This document shows positions 23,301-34,277 of a stretch of DNA of 64,000 nt, one piece after another. Source of the DNA: Hippophae tibetana (taxonomy: Eukaryota; Streptophyta; Magnoliopsida; Rosales; Elaeagnaceae); contig CM072812.1 in the NCBI GenBank assembly GCA_037013495.1, positions 72,981,340-73,045,339 on the forward strand, written 5' to 3'. Made by a program: the position numbers and the translations under genes. The notes below the pieces were generated by a model. That model did not search any database. It was not told where the DNA came from and was given only the letters and a program-made list of their open reading frames with translations. Position 1 is the first letter of the stretch. Every line of letters starts with the position of its first letter.

Positions 23301-23488
23301 GATGTCAAAGGAGGTTTAAACTTCGTAATTTTATAGTTGTACAAGGTCTTCGTTAAATGTGAGGTTATTTTGATTAGCTTATTAATTAATTAAAAATATT
23401 ATTTGTAGAATATTTATTTTTTTAAAATGTCATAAAATTTTCTTAGATTAGGTCATTTATGTCATATAGTTCCTTAAATTAAAAATAG
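20331..23488. other. Unassigned region between the pararetrovirus and the gypsy element
   Basis: 20331-20600 is non-coding. 20600-21150 is AT-rich, with repeats, and ends in ATTTTCATTCTGTGAACCAAATGTCCTC, split here as 21129-21156; this resembles the end of a common plant MITE type, but no matching left end was found. 21160-22930 is less AT-rich, has one ORF of 77 codons (21421-21654) without recognisable similarity, and shows phrases such as CCATAGGTGAGAAGC twice (22077 and 22164). It may be a worn LTR or retroelement tail. 22930-23488 is AT-rich with no feature. Confidence 0.4.
20755..20990. repeat. AT-rich tandem repeat, about 60 bp
   Basis: Units of the form TTAAATAATATTTTTAAGTAATAATAATTTAG, given here as 20755-20786, recur with variation about four times. 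Low complexity; no function inferred. Confidence 0.55.
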
Positions 23489-24020
23489 TGTTAATAACTT
23501 TATGAAAATAGAGTCATCAGTATACTTTTATGCTTAATATTTATTACTTTTATTCAATAAGTGGTACTTTTTGAGTTAAAGATATTAAGAATTGAACTTT
23601 TAATATCTTTTTTAGAAATTTTTCTAGAATTTTCTGAATTTTTATGAATTTGTTTAATGCATGACCAATTAGAACAAGAGACGTAGATGTCATGCAAGAA
23701 AAGAGGAGCCAATCGAAGTATGTTGTGTATATTGACTAACCCAATCATTGCCACATGAATGCCACGAAACAGAAGAGGATCCAATCGGAACACACCGCGT
23801 GCACCAGCTAATAACATAATCTTCTCACATAATTAAGGGATTGAGTATTCTTACATATTTTTGCATATATCTTCTTAGTTTTTAATTTTGAGTTAATTAA
23901 TTACAACCATTTATTTTTAGTTCTTTTAATTTTTCTTTCTCAAAACACAAAAAAATTGATCTCATTTCTTTTCATTTTTAAAATTAGTTTCTATTGCACA
24001 CAATTCGAACAAGTTTTTGG
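23489..24020 (+). repeat. 5' LTR with internal deletion
   Basis: It starts near TGTTAATAAC at 23489 and shares GAGTCATCAG, TTCAATAAGTGGTAC and the AATCGGAACACACC region with the 3' LTR. At about 23818 it jumps to the block that lies near 29848 in the 3' LTR, so about 1 kb is missing. The end is near TTTCTATTGCACA. Confidence 0.7.
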
Positions 24021-24040
24021 CACCGTTATTGAGGATTATA
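24020..24040 (+). other. Degenerate primer binding site (tRNA-Asp type)
   Basis: TGGCACCGTTATTGAGGAT follows the LTR after GTTTT. Athila/Tat elements carry TGGCGCCGTTGCCGGGGAT here, complementary to tRNA-Asp, and this copy differs at several positions, mostly G to A or C to T changes. Confidence 0.7.
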
Positions 24041-24194
24041 ATTAAAAATTAATTTTATTTTATTTTATTTTAGTTATATTTCTTTATTCATATTTCAAAA
24101 TTTTAAATTTAATTTAATTTAGTTATTTATTTTTAGTTATTATTTATTTTGACATCTTCTTTAGGTATATTAGAAACATATTTAGCTTTATTGC

Positions 24195-25500
24195 ATGAGC
24201 AGAGTCCATAAGGGAGAAATTTTGCCTTTAAATCCCAAAATCAAGCATATTTTGAGATCAATAAGAAAATAAAAATTTGTCAACCAAGTTGAAGAAATGA
24301 CTAATGTATTAGAAATAAACAATAATGAGCTAAATTTGAACAACCAAATACCTTTAATGGATGATAGGGAAAAAGCTATGAATGAATGTGCATTACCTAT
24401 ATTGGAAGGTTGAATCCAAGTATTACAAGGCTAAACATTAAAGCTAATTAGTTTGAACTAAAGCCAATAATTTTTCAAATGTTACAAAGAGTTGGATAAT
24501 TTAGTAGACTACCAATAGAGTATCCTCATTTACTTCCCAGATTGTTTACCAAAGTGGGAGATTCATTTAAGTTCAATAGTGTGACCAAGGAGGCATTTAG
24601 GCTCAGATTGTTTACTTACTCTTTGTGAGACCGTTCTGGTGCTTGGCTAAACTCATTACCACCTGATTCCATTACAACTTAGAACAATTTGGTGGAGAAA
24701 TTCATGATAAAATATTTTCCACCAACAATTAATGCCAAGCTTAGAAATGACATTACCTTTTACATGAAGAATTTTTACAATGGTGTCAATGCTCAAACAA
24801 CAACCATTGTTGATGCATATACTAACGAAACTTTGATAGCCAAATCTTACAATCAAGCTTATAATTTACTTAAGAAAATGGCTAGCAATATTTATCAATG
24901 GAAAATGGACATAATGGTAGCCACAAAAAGAATAGCCAGGGTGTATGAGGTAAATGATGTCATGACACTTATAGCTCAAGTATCATTTTTGGTGAATCTT
25001 TTGATGGCTCAAAACTCACTAGTGAGTATAACCAGGTCCAAGATTTAGGGGTATCCTCTATCTTTTATAGTGAAGCTCATTTGTTTGTTAATTGTCTAAA
25101 TAGTCCTGAATCATCATGCTATATAGGCCATATGAACATAAATAATAATCCACACTCGAACACATATAACCCAAGATGGAGACAACATTAAAATATCTCC
25201 TGGAGTAATAACAACAATCAAAGTGGTAATCAATTCAACCATTAATCATTTCCACTACTTGGATTTCAACAACCATAGTAATCATAAGCCCAAAAGAAGA
25301 AGCCACCTATTGAGATTAATATAAATGCTCTAATAGGGATGATGAAAGACTTCATCCAGTCAATAAATATGAAAGCGTCCACTCAAGAGGCTTTAATTCA
25401 GAATATAGAGACCTAAATGAGGCAACTTGCCTAGGCCATAAGTAAAAGGCTTCAAGGTAACCTTCCAAGTGGAACACTTATAAACCCAAGAAGAAAATGT
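24195..25500 (+). pseudogene. Athila-like gag remnant
   Basis: From ATG 24195 the frames carry a retrotransposon gag pattern: FRLRLFTYSL and GAWLNSLPPDSITT at 24600-24680, then NNLVEKFMIKYFPP and NAKLRNDITFY in the open stretch 24689-25048. Stops interrupt it (for example after TYSL, and at 25046). No zinc knuckle was identified. Gag would form the virus-like particle. Confidence 0.8.
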
Positions 25501-25826
25501 AATGAGCATTGTAACACTATCGTTTTAAGGGGTAATAAAATTTTAGATGAGACAAAAAAGGATGAGGAGAAATAAGAAACTAACAAGGATGAGAAGAAAC
25601 TTATGGATAAAGAGAGCACTCAAAATAAAATAATCCAGTCAAAGAAGAGTAACGTCTACAAACCCACTATTCATTTTCCTTAAAGACTATAAAAGCAAAA
25701 GTTAGACACATTTTTTCAAAATTCCTAGAAATCTTGAAGAAGTTGCACATAAACATTCCATTTATAGATGCACTTGAATAGATATCATCTTATGCCAAAT
25801 TCATAAAGGATATACTATCAAAGAAA

Positions 25827-26280
25827 ATGATGCTTGGATATCATGAACCAATAACCTTGATTGAAGGTTGTGGTTCCATCCTTATCAGAAAACTACCACA
25901 AAAACTAAAGGATCCAGGTAGTCTTGACAACCCTTGCACTATTAGGAACATCCATTTTGGAAAGACACTGTCTGACATGGGTTCCGGCATTAACCTCGTA
26001 CCATTATCAATTTTCAAGAGATTAGGAATTGGTAATGCCAAACCCACTTCAGTAACATTGTAAATAGAAGATAGGTCAATCAAAAGACCCTGAAGAGTGG
26101 TAGAAGATATGCTTATAAAAGTAGACAAATTCATCTTTCTAGTAGATTTTAGTGTGCTAAACATGAAGGAGAACTGTGGAATTTATATCATACTTGGTCG
26201 TCCATTCTTAGCAACCAACAAAACATTTATTGATATACAAAAATGTGAGCTTATAATAAGAGTGCCAGATGAAAAGTAAC
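25827..26280 (+). pseudogene. Athila-like aspartic protease remnant
   Basis: The segment LSDMGSGINLVPLSIFKRLG (from about 25967) aligns with the active-site region of Athila proteases, where D-L-G-A-S is normal; here the motif reads D-M-G-S-G. It continues through a TLQIEDRSIKRP-like segment with a stop near 26091, then VEDMLIKVDKF and ILGRPFLATNK (ORF 26097-26279). The protein would process Gag-Pol. Confidence 0.8.
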
Positions 26281-27190
26281 ATTTAATGTATTCAAAACAA
26301 TTGAATTTTCTTATGTTGATGCTAATAATACTAGTGATTACTTTCGAATAGATGTTACTAAGGAACTAACCATTAATGTGATTTATGACATGTTACCTAG
26401 TGATGCTTTAGAATATGTGCTTGTTAATCATATGAATACAAATGGTAATGAATACCATGACACTCACTTAAGCGCATACATTCATACTGGTAGCTTTACA
26501 AAACTTATTGAATCACCTTCATTTAAAACTTTAACACATAATGCTACGAAAACTGACATAAAATCCCTAGAAAATAACTCAACTTGTTTTAATATTGAAA
26601 GTGTGGAATCAAAGGATGATATTGTGGACTATGTGAAATTTTTGGAGGATATGCCTCTTATGTGTGTATCAAATGCATTTCGAGAATGTCTTGAGACAAG
26701 CTTAAGGCTCAAACCATCCATTAAGGAGCTACCTAAATTAGAGCTTAAACCTTTACCAAATCATCTTGGTTATACATTTTTGGATGATAATGAGACACTT
26801 TAAATCATAATCTCTACTAGTCTAAGTATGGAGCACATAAAAGCAATACTGAAGGTGCTAAGGAACTTCAAAAGATCTATAGGTTGGTCTATTTCCAATA
26901 TCAAAGGCATAAGCACATCCATATTCATGCACAAAAACTTGCCAGAGGATGCAGCTAAACCTACTAGGGATACAAAATTTCGATTAAACCTCATTATGAA
27001 AGAGGTGGTGAAGAAAAAATATTTCAAGTGGCGAGACATGGGCATCATTTACACAATATCAGACAATGAATGGGTAAGCTCAGTTTAATGTGTACCAAAC
27101 AAAGGATGAATTACTGTGGTGGGAAATGAGTCAAATGATTTAATACCTACTAGGAATATCATAGGATGAAGAGTATGCATGCACAAGATT
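26281..27190 (+). pseudogene. Athila-like pre-RT linker and RT N-terminus, truncated
   Basis: ORF 26378-26803 ends in the linker segment ELPKLELKPLPNHLGY, followed in 26828-27088 by GWSISNIKGIS and the start of the reverse transcriptase, including the ISDNEWVSSVQCVP segment. RT similarity ends at about 27185, before the catalytic motifs. Everything up to the 3' UTR is deleted. Confidence 0.8.
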
Positions 27191-28545
27191 GAGCAATTTC
27201 AATGACAAATGTGGTATGCCAAGACTAAGGGAGTTTTCTTTCCTTTTACTTTTTCATATTTATATATACACATTAGGGATAATGTGCAATTTAAGTTTAG
27301 GAGAGGGAAATTCATTCTCTACTTTAGCATTTAGTACACATTTCTAGATTTTAGAAATTTTATTTTATTTTTAGTGTGATTTTAATCATGATTTGGATAG
27401 AAATTTATAAATATATGGAAACCAAATGCATGCATGCTTGATATAAAGTATGAACGCAATAATAAAAAATTGATGTCATGACTAGAAATAAATGTAATAT
27501 ATCCATTAAAATACTTACATTAATTATGTGATATGCTTGTTAGTTTTGATTGGATTGATTCATATTTTTATGCACGTGTTCATGATTGATTATGGTGTTC
27601 TTGTTGAGAGAAATTTTTTGTTGAGTTATACGAGTTGAAGATGTCTATCATATTTTAGAATCTATATGATCATCCCTTAAGTCAAAATCTTAAATAATAT
27701 TTAGCATAAGAATGATTTAGGCCTTATTTGTATCAATTAAGCCTTTGAAGATAATTATTGTTAATATCTTTAGTCACCCATTTGCACCCAACTAAGAACA
27801 TTTCATATCTTTAAGCCACATATTAAACCTAACGAATAAACATTACCATTACCCATGCACCTTTAGCTTATACAAAAATAAAATGCAATAATGTGTTATA
27901 CTATAGAGTGAGGTTAATTGTATTGCATCATATTTGAAAAAAAATAAGTTTGAAAATAAATTTGGGAGTGTTGAGAAATTACAAAAGGTGTGAAATAAAA
28001 GAATATGAAAAGAATGATACGATAAAAAAAAAGCAAGAAAAAGTTCAATTATAATTAAATATTACATGATGAATAAAAAGAAATAAAAGATATGAAAAAA
28101 GCCTAAATGTCTTCAATTAACTACCCATATTTAAGCCTTACATTACAAGCATGTAAAGCCCTTATTGATCCTTAGCTAAGTGTATATTTGCATTGGGGGA
28201 GAGAGATGTAAAAAATTGATTTATGAAATTTGTTCTAACATTTAATCCATTAGCATGCTCATATAGGTTGATTTCATGAATACATTGGATGATATCATGT
28301 GCAAAACACACACACGAACTAATTCATCAAAAATCTTACATATCCTTGTATTGATAGAACGTTGATGGATAGATATGTGAATCTTCTTGTAATGAAAATT
28401 GTAATACTTTTGAGGAGAATAATTTTTGCTAAATAAGCATGTATTAATAGATATATATTTATGAATATACTACCCATGTCATTTTATCTAATTAAACTTG
28501 ACTTGACTTGACTTGATGACAAGTAAAAAGTTAAGTTTGAAAGTA
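27191..28545 (+). other. Gypsy 3' UTR
   Basis: Non-coding sequence collinear in part with 11320-11998. Its last part, including CTTGATGACAAGTAAAAAG and TTAAGTTTGAAAGTA, leads into the LTR in the manner of Athila elements. A CTTGA repeat (ACTTGACTTGACTTG) is at 28498-28512. Confidence 0.7.
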
Positions 28546-30016
28546 TGATAACAATATGAAGTAGAGTCATCAGTGCACTTTTCTACTTAATATTTATTTC
28601 TTTTATTCAATAAGTAGTACTTTTGGGGATAAAAATATTAAAATATGAACTTTCTAATGAAATGGGATGAAAATATAAATTTTTAGAATTTTTATCGCTT
28701 TTTATTAATTTTTTAATCTAAGATCAATCAGAACAAGACACTTGGATGCCATGTAAATGAAGAGTAGCCCACTGTAGCATGCCACATGTACTAGATGACT
28801 CAATCATTCCCACATGGATGTCATGCAAGCAATAATGAGCTAATTGGAGTGCGTTGTATGTACCAGCTGATGTAATCACTGCCACGTGTTGCCATGGAAT
28901 TCACTCCAAGTTTTACCAAATAGTAAACAAGCATGCTACACGCCATCATGGAATTCACCTGTTTGTTCCCCTAAAGCACCACATAATCCAAATGAGTAAA
29001 TCTTAGCGTGCCATTTTTTGTTGACTCAGCTTGCATTGACTAGCACTAATCTACCCTACCACATATCGTATGTTGATTTGTCCCTTGTTCTTCACTTACA
29101 ACGTTTGGTGATGGAATTGGTCAACACTGTTTAATTTCCATTTTTCATCTCAACCTTTGATCTGAAATTGATATGATGGCCCAGATTTCATCTGACCCTA
29201 ATTTAACCCCTTAATTGCAGCAGAGACCCTAGACCCAAATTTTAGATTTATATTTATCAATTTTGGGTGCCAAAAAATAGAGAGAGAGGTTCAAGAGAAT
29301 GTACAATTTGGTGGGGATTCAATGGGAAATTGATACTATAATTCAAGAAATTAATTGTATTTATTTTTCTTCTCCCTTCTTTGTTAATTTGTATGTCTTC
29401 TTATTGATAATTATGACATTTATGAATACAATCATGTCTAGCTAATTTATTAATATAGGGATCTTATCAACCTAATTTTTTACATATGATGATCTAATAT
29501 TTTTACCACAATTATGATTTCAATTTAATTATATTATTTTTTTGCTATTAATTGTTTAGTCACAATTGATTTATAGAGGTAATTAAATAAATTTGAGAGA
29601 ATTATTCAATTTTTTATCTTGATTAAATAACATACATTTTTTAAGCAAAGATGTAGATTCTTATGTATGTGATCTATAATTGATGAATTTAATAAGTAGT
29701 ATGCAATTTAATTGATATAATGGTGTAATTAGGTTAATTACTATATGGTGTGTGGTTTAATTGAGAGAAGAATACATACTACATTAGATTCAATTGATCA
29801 TATAATTGATTGATAATTATATTATAGGATTTTGGTGATTCATATGCTTAGAAAATTAGGAGATTAAGTATTCTTAATTTTTTTTTCATATATCTTCTTA
29901 TTTATTAATTTTGAATTAATTACTTACAGCTAGTTCTTTTTAGTACTTTTAATTTTTATTTTTAAATACATAAAGTTGATTTTTATTTTTTAGTTTTAAA
30001 ATTAGTTTCTAATAAC
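28546..30016 (+). repeat. 3' LTR of the Athila-like element
   Basis: It starts TGATAACAATATGAAG and is about 1.47 kb, collinear with the LTR at 11999. Both have CCACATG/CCACGTG-containing stretches and a block ending in AAAATTAGTTTCT. The terminal bases are worn, so the exact 3' edge and a target duplication could not be fixed. Confidence 0.75.
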
Positions 30017-30116
30017 ATTATCTTTATGGTAACGATATTTTCTTATAATTATATTACTTGTTTATGATACATATACTTGCATACCTATTTCACATAATTC
30101 TAGCAATCAAGTGTCA

Positions 30117-30556
30117 TTTAGTCTCCTAATTTTTTAAAAAGAGTCAATCAAAAACAAATTATATTATTTTAATGCTTTTTTTATTAAAATATTATTATTT
30201 TTCTATCAAGTGATTAAACATTATTAAAACATGAGTCTTTAACAATTATAAAGTTATAATTAATATAAAAGAAATTCACAAAATACTTATTTTTAATATT
30301 TGTTAATTATCACTATTTTATTATATTTTTTTATTAAAAATTAAAATATATATTTAAATAACTTTTTATTTGAATTTTATTATTGTTAATTTTTCGTAAA
30401 AAATTTCATATTAAATTTCACTATTATCGTTGTTAAAGAGTCGTATTTTAAGTGTATTTTAATAACTTGACAAAAAATAATAATATTTTAATAAAAGTTA
30501 TTAAAATAATATAATTTGTGCTTAATTAATCATTTTTACAAAACAAAGAGACTAAA
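30117..30556. mobile_element. Foldback MITE, about 440 bp
   Basis: The left end TTTAGTCTCC and the right end GAGACTAAA are inverted. Arms of about 90 bases pair with mismatches: CAAATTATATTATTTTAATG on the left mirrors AAAATAATATAATTTGTG on the right, and TTAAAATATTATTATTTTT mirrors AATAATAATATTTTAA. No convincing target duplication was seen. It contains no ORF. Confidence 0.7.
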
Positions 30557-32924
30557 TAATATTGTTTTTAATCTAAGAGATTAAACGGTACAAATGATGT
30601 AATATAAAGGATTTCTATGATATCTCACCATTTTTACATATTTTTAGAGTTCATTATATAATTACAAATTTACCTTAAAAATTATCTGTTTATTTGACTC
30701 CAATGAGTATTTAAGAGTTCGCTAATTTACTAGTATATTAATTATATTTTTGGTATCTTTTTTGCTTTTATTTTTTATGTGATATTTTTATGTTATACAC
30801 ATTTAAAGAATGATATAATTTGTTGTATTTTTTTATTTTATTAGAGATTTTTCAATATTTTTTTCTCTCAATTTTTGAGTCCTTATATATATATTTTAAT
30901 ATTTTTTTTACTTATTTTATCGCTTTTTTAATCATTTTTTTCCTAATCATTTTATACTCTTTTTAGTCTCCATTTTTAATAACTTGTATAATTTATTATA
31001 ATTTATCATTTCTTAACTTTAATTTTAATCTAATTTATTTATTTTTTATTGAATTTAAACTTTATTATTATTATTTAAATTTTATTATAAATTTAAAGAA
31101 AATAAAGGTCCAAAATTTTAAAAACATATCATCTAAGAATTCAAAATTTAAATAAAAATTTATTTAAATTAAATTAAATTAAAATTAAAATTTCTCTAAA
31201 TATATAGAAATAAAAAGGTGGGAGATGCAAAGAGAAAAAAAACAATATATATAAACAAAAAGGGTAGGAGAGGCGAAGAGAAAAAAGAAAGAAACAGAAA
31301 GTAGTGTTGGTCGCAGGAGTAAAAAAAAGAGAGAAAGATGAGCAGATCAGAATAAATAATAAAGAAGAAGACGCTGGGAAGAACGCAAAAAAATGAAAAT
31401 GATGGAAAAGACGCGAAAACAGATTTTTTTTTTTTTGCAATTTAATTTTCTTTCAATTCTTCTTAAAAAAACATGATGATTTTATTTATTTTAAATTTAA
31501 TTTTTAGCATGAATTAAATTTTTTTAATTTTAAGAAAAAATGTAATTTAATTCTAAATTATACTTGATTTTCTATGTTAATTTAAATTATTTCTCTTCAT
31601 GTTGTCTCGTTTATTGCGAATTTATTATTTCTAATTAATTAGTCATTAATTAGATGATTTTAGTCTTATGATTTATTATTAAAAGATGCAATTATAGGAT
31701 AAATTTAAAATATTTTGATATAAATAAATATAAAGATCAAAAGACTTATATGAATTATTGTAGTATTAAAATAATTAGTCTTAATATTTTATTATTTTAT
31801 TAAATTGTATATTCTTATGTAAGTTAATGAACAAAAATGTTTCTAATTGAACGTGGAAAGAAGTTTTTGGATGTTTTGGAGATTATTAACAAACATAGAG
31901 AATTAAATTCAATTAACTAGATAAGTAAAACATAGTGAGAGATTAAGTGAAATTGATTTTTTAGAATTTTTCTTCCTATTAATTTGATCTTTGAATAACT
32001 TTATTTTCTTTTGCGTATTTTTTTTAAATTTATTTTATTTTAAATTTTAATTACAAAAAAATTTAGTGACTTCTCTATATAAGAATTTTAATATTTATCA
32101 AAAATAAATTATTAATCCTTAATGATGATATTCTTCTTATTATTTTATTTTAAAATTACGATATTATACCTTTATAATTTTACACCGGTTAATTTCTTAT
32201 AAAAAAAAACCCTAGTTCTTGTTTCAACAATGAATGAATTCATTTCCTACCATCCTCGTTATCTCCTTTAGTGACAAAATATGCTATTAATTACCCAAGC
32301 ATTATAAGTAGCAAATCTACCACCAATTAATAATAGTTTAGGAAAGGAAAATGGGGAAGGTTTCTTTCCATATTCGAAAAGAAATAAAAATAAGAAAGTG
32401 AGATCGAAGAAAGTGTAAGAAAAGAACGTAAAATTAGTAAAAATAATAATATTAAAATATATATTTAAAGATTAAAACACAATGAGAAAAAGTTGTGTTA
32501 ATGTTACGAACACATGAAGAGATAAAAATAATATTTTTCGTTAAAAGTACTTGTTAGTTAGTGCGAATAATTTTCAATAAAATAAAAAATTACTTTAAAT
32601 TAATATTTTTTTAAATATAAATATTATTAAATTATCACCTAAAAATTAAAAGTAAAAAAAATATTAAAAATTAAATTAGATTATTATTAAAGTAACGAAA
32701 CTAGTATTAAAAGTACCTTTAATTTTTTATAAACGTTAAAAGATTTTGTGGGAAAAAAAAAAACCCCTTAGAGAATACCAGTTAAATTCTCTCTAAGAAA
32801 TAAGAAGGGGTTGGTATAAAAAAAATAAATAAATTTGTGGACATAATAGGCCTTATGATAATGTGCTCTACAAGTATTTGTCACCCCGCAATTAAATAAC
32901 TCATATATTAACCTCTTTACTATT
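30557..32924. other. AT-rich intergenic with a purine-rich patch
   Basis: 31200-31430 is purine-rich on the plus strand (GAGAAAAAAG-type runs) and resembles the purine-rich stretch in the copia LTR at 37055-37200 in composition, but no LTR boundary was found. The rest is AT-rich with no ORF or repeat that I can define. Confidence 0.5.
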
Positions 32925-34160
32925 TTTCTTATAACCTTAACTATCTTTTTTAATAATTTACCCTTTTTTATTTTTTAAGTTTTATAATACTCTTACTTTT
33001 TTTTAATCGAATAAGTTAAAATTTCTTATCAAATTTTATACTAAATATATAAAAAGTAAAAAGTAAAAAACAAAGTATAAGAAATAAAGTAAGACGATCA
33101 AAATATACAAAAATTAAAAAATTAAAAAAATTTAAATCATAACAAAATAAAGAGGTCAAAATATTTAAAAAAAATGAAGGATGATTTTAACTCATGATAT
33201 GAAAAATATTTGCAGATAAATTTAATATTTTATTAAAAATATTATATATTAATAATATTTTCAATATTCTCTTTTTATTATTTTTGCAAAATTAAATTAC
33301 CGACATAATTATAACATATAATATTTTTAATCCTTGTAAATAAAGTGTTTTTTGTAATTTATGTGGTGTATATATATCTTAAAAGTGACGAGATACAAAA
33401 CAAAAGTTGTTTTTGTGGAAGATAATGGAAGATAACAAAATATATCTCTTTTTGTTCCTAGAAACAAAAGCCGACAAATATCACTTTCATTTAATATTAT
33501 ATTTTCAAGGTATGATATTAATAAAATATTTTTAAATTTTTATAGAAAAAATTCTTTAAAACAAAAGATAACTCGATCTTACTATCCTATTTTAATAATT
33601 TTCCCTTTTAGGTTTTTATAGTTTAATGATTTTGCATTTTTTTAATAGAATAAAATTAAAACTTACTGCCAAATTTTATACTAAATGTATATAAATTAAA
33701 AAGTAAAAACCAAGTCACAAGCAATTTAGGAGATCAAAATATAAAAATTAAAAAAATAAAGAAATCTAATCATAAAATAATAACTAGATCAAAGCATAAA
33801 AAAATTGAAAGATCATTTATGTAATTTAATAAATAACAAATTATCATAGTATGATTTCTTATCTTATACTCAACTTTAAATCACATTCTATAATATTTTT
33901 TTATTTAATAAAAAATAAAAAGTTATTATTGATTTAAATACTCATAATAATTTTTACAAAAAAAATATTTATAATATCCTAAACATATCTACCATATTTT
34001 CACATTTATATATGAATTTAATATTTTACTAAAATAATACAAATTTTACAAAGTTTTTATAGATATTGATAATATTTTCAATATCTTTTTTTTTCAATAT
34101 CATTGCAAAATTAAATTACCAATATGTCTATAACATAATATTTTTAATCCTTGAAAATTC
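32925..34160. repeat. Duplicated segment upstream of the second UGT
   Basis: About 420 bases at 32925-33345 correspond to about 590 bases at 33570-34160. Shared landmarks in order are: CAAATTTTATACTAAATATAT versus ...ATGTAT, AAAGTAAAAACCAAG-like, GATCAAAATATA, a GAAAGATCAT/GAAGGATGAT block, TTTAATATTTTA, AATATTTTCAATAT, TTGCAAAATTAAATTACC and AATATTTTTAATCCTTG. The second copy runs into the promoter; the first is followed by a unique 220-base spacer. Confidence 0.75.
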
Positions 34161-34204
34161 CAAGCTCAATACTCAATGGTGACTATATCCCATTTCTTTG
34201 TAGG

Positions 34205-34214
34205 CTTATAAAAA
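34205..34214 (+). promoter_or_regulatory. Probable TATA box of the second UGT
   Basis: CTTATAAAAA lies about 70 bases before the ATG at 34278, giving a short 5' UTR of about 40 nt. The placement is almost the same as at the first UGT (75 bases), which supports both calls. Confidence 0.6.
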
Positions 34215-34277
34215 CCATTCAAAATTCTAGCAATCTTTCACCTTAAAACAAAGCTTAATCCTAGTAATCTTTGATAT

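Larger units (their letters stand above)
23489..30016 (+). mobile_element. Athila-like Ty3/gypsy retrotransposon, pol mostly deleted
   Basis: The two LTRs (23489 to about 24020 and 28546 to about 30016) enclose, in order, a primer site, gag, protease, the first part of the reverse transcriptase and a long 3' UTR. The primer site TGGCACCGTTATTGAGGAT resembles the Athila/Tat site that pairs with tRNA-Asp. The rest of RT, RNase H and integrase is gone: coding similarity stops at about 27185 and the 3' UTR follows. Stops are frequent, so the copy is inactive. A second fragment of the family lies at 11320-13430. Confidence 0.85.

Noticed and set aside
23498-30026. CTTTA as target duplication of the gypsy element
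   Set aside because: CTTTA occurs near both ends, but aligning the LTR starts places the true 5' end some 14 bases earlier, so the match is probably chance.
31174-31440. Minus-strand ORF of 88 codons rich in Phe/Ser
   Set aside because: It is the translation of a purine-rich tract on the other strand; no domain and no support.
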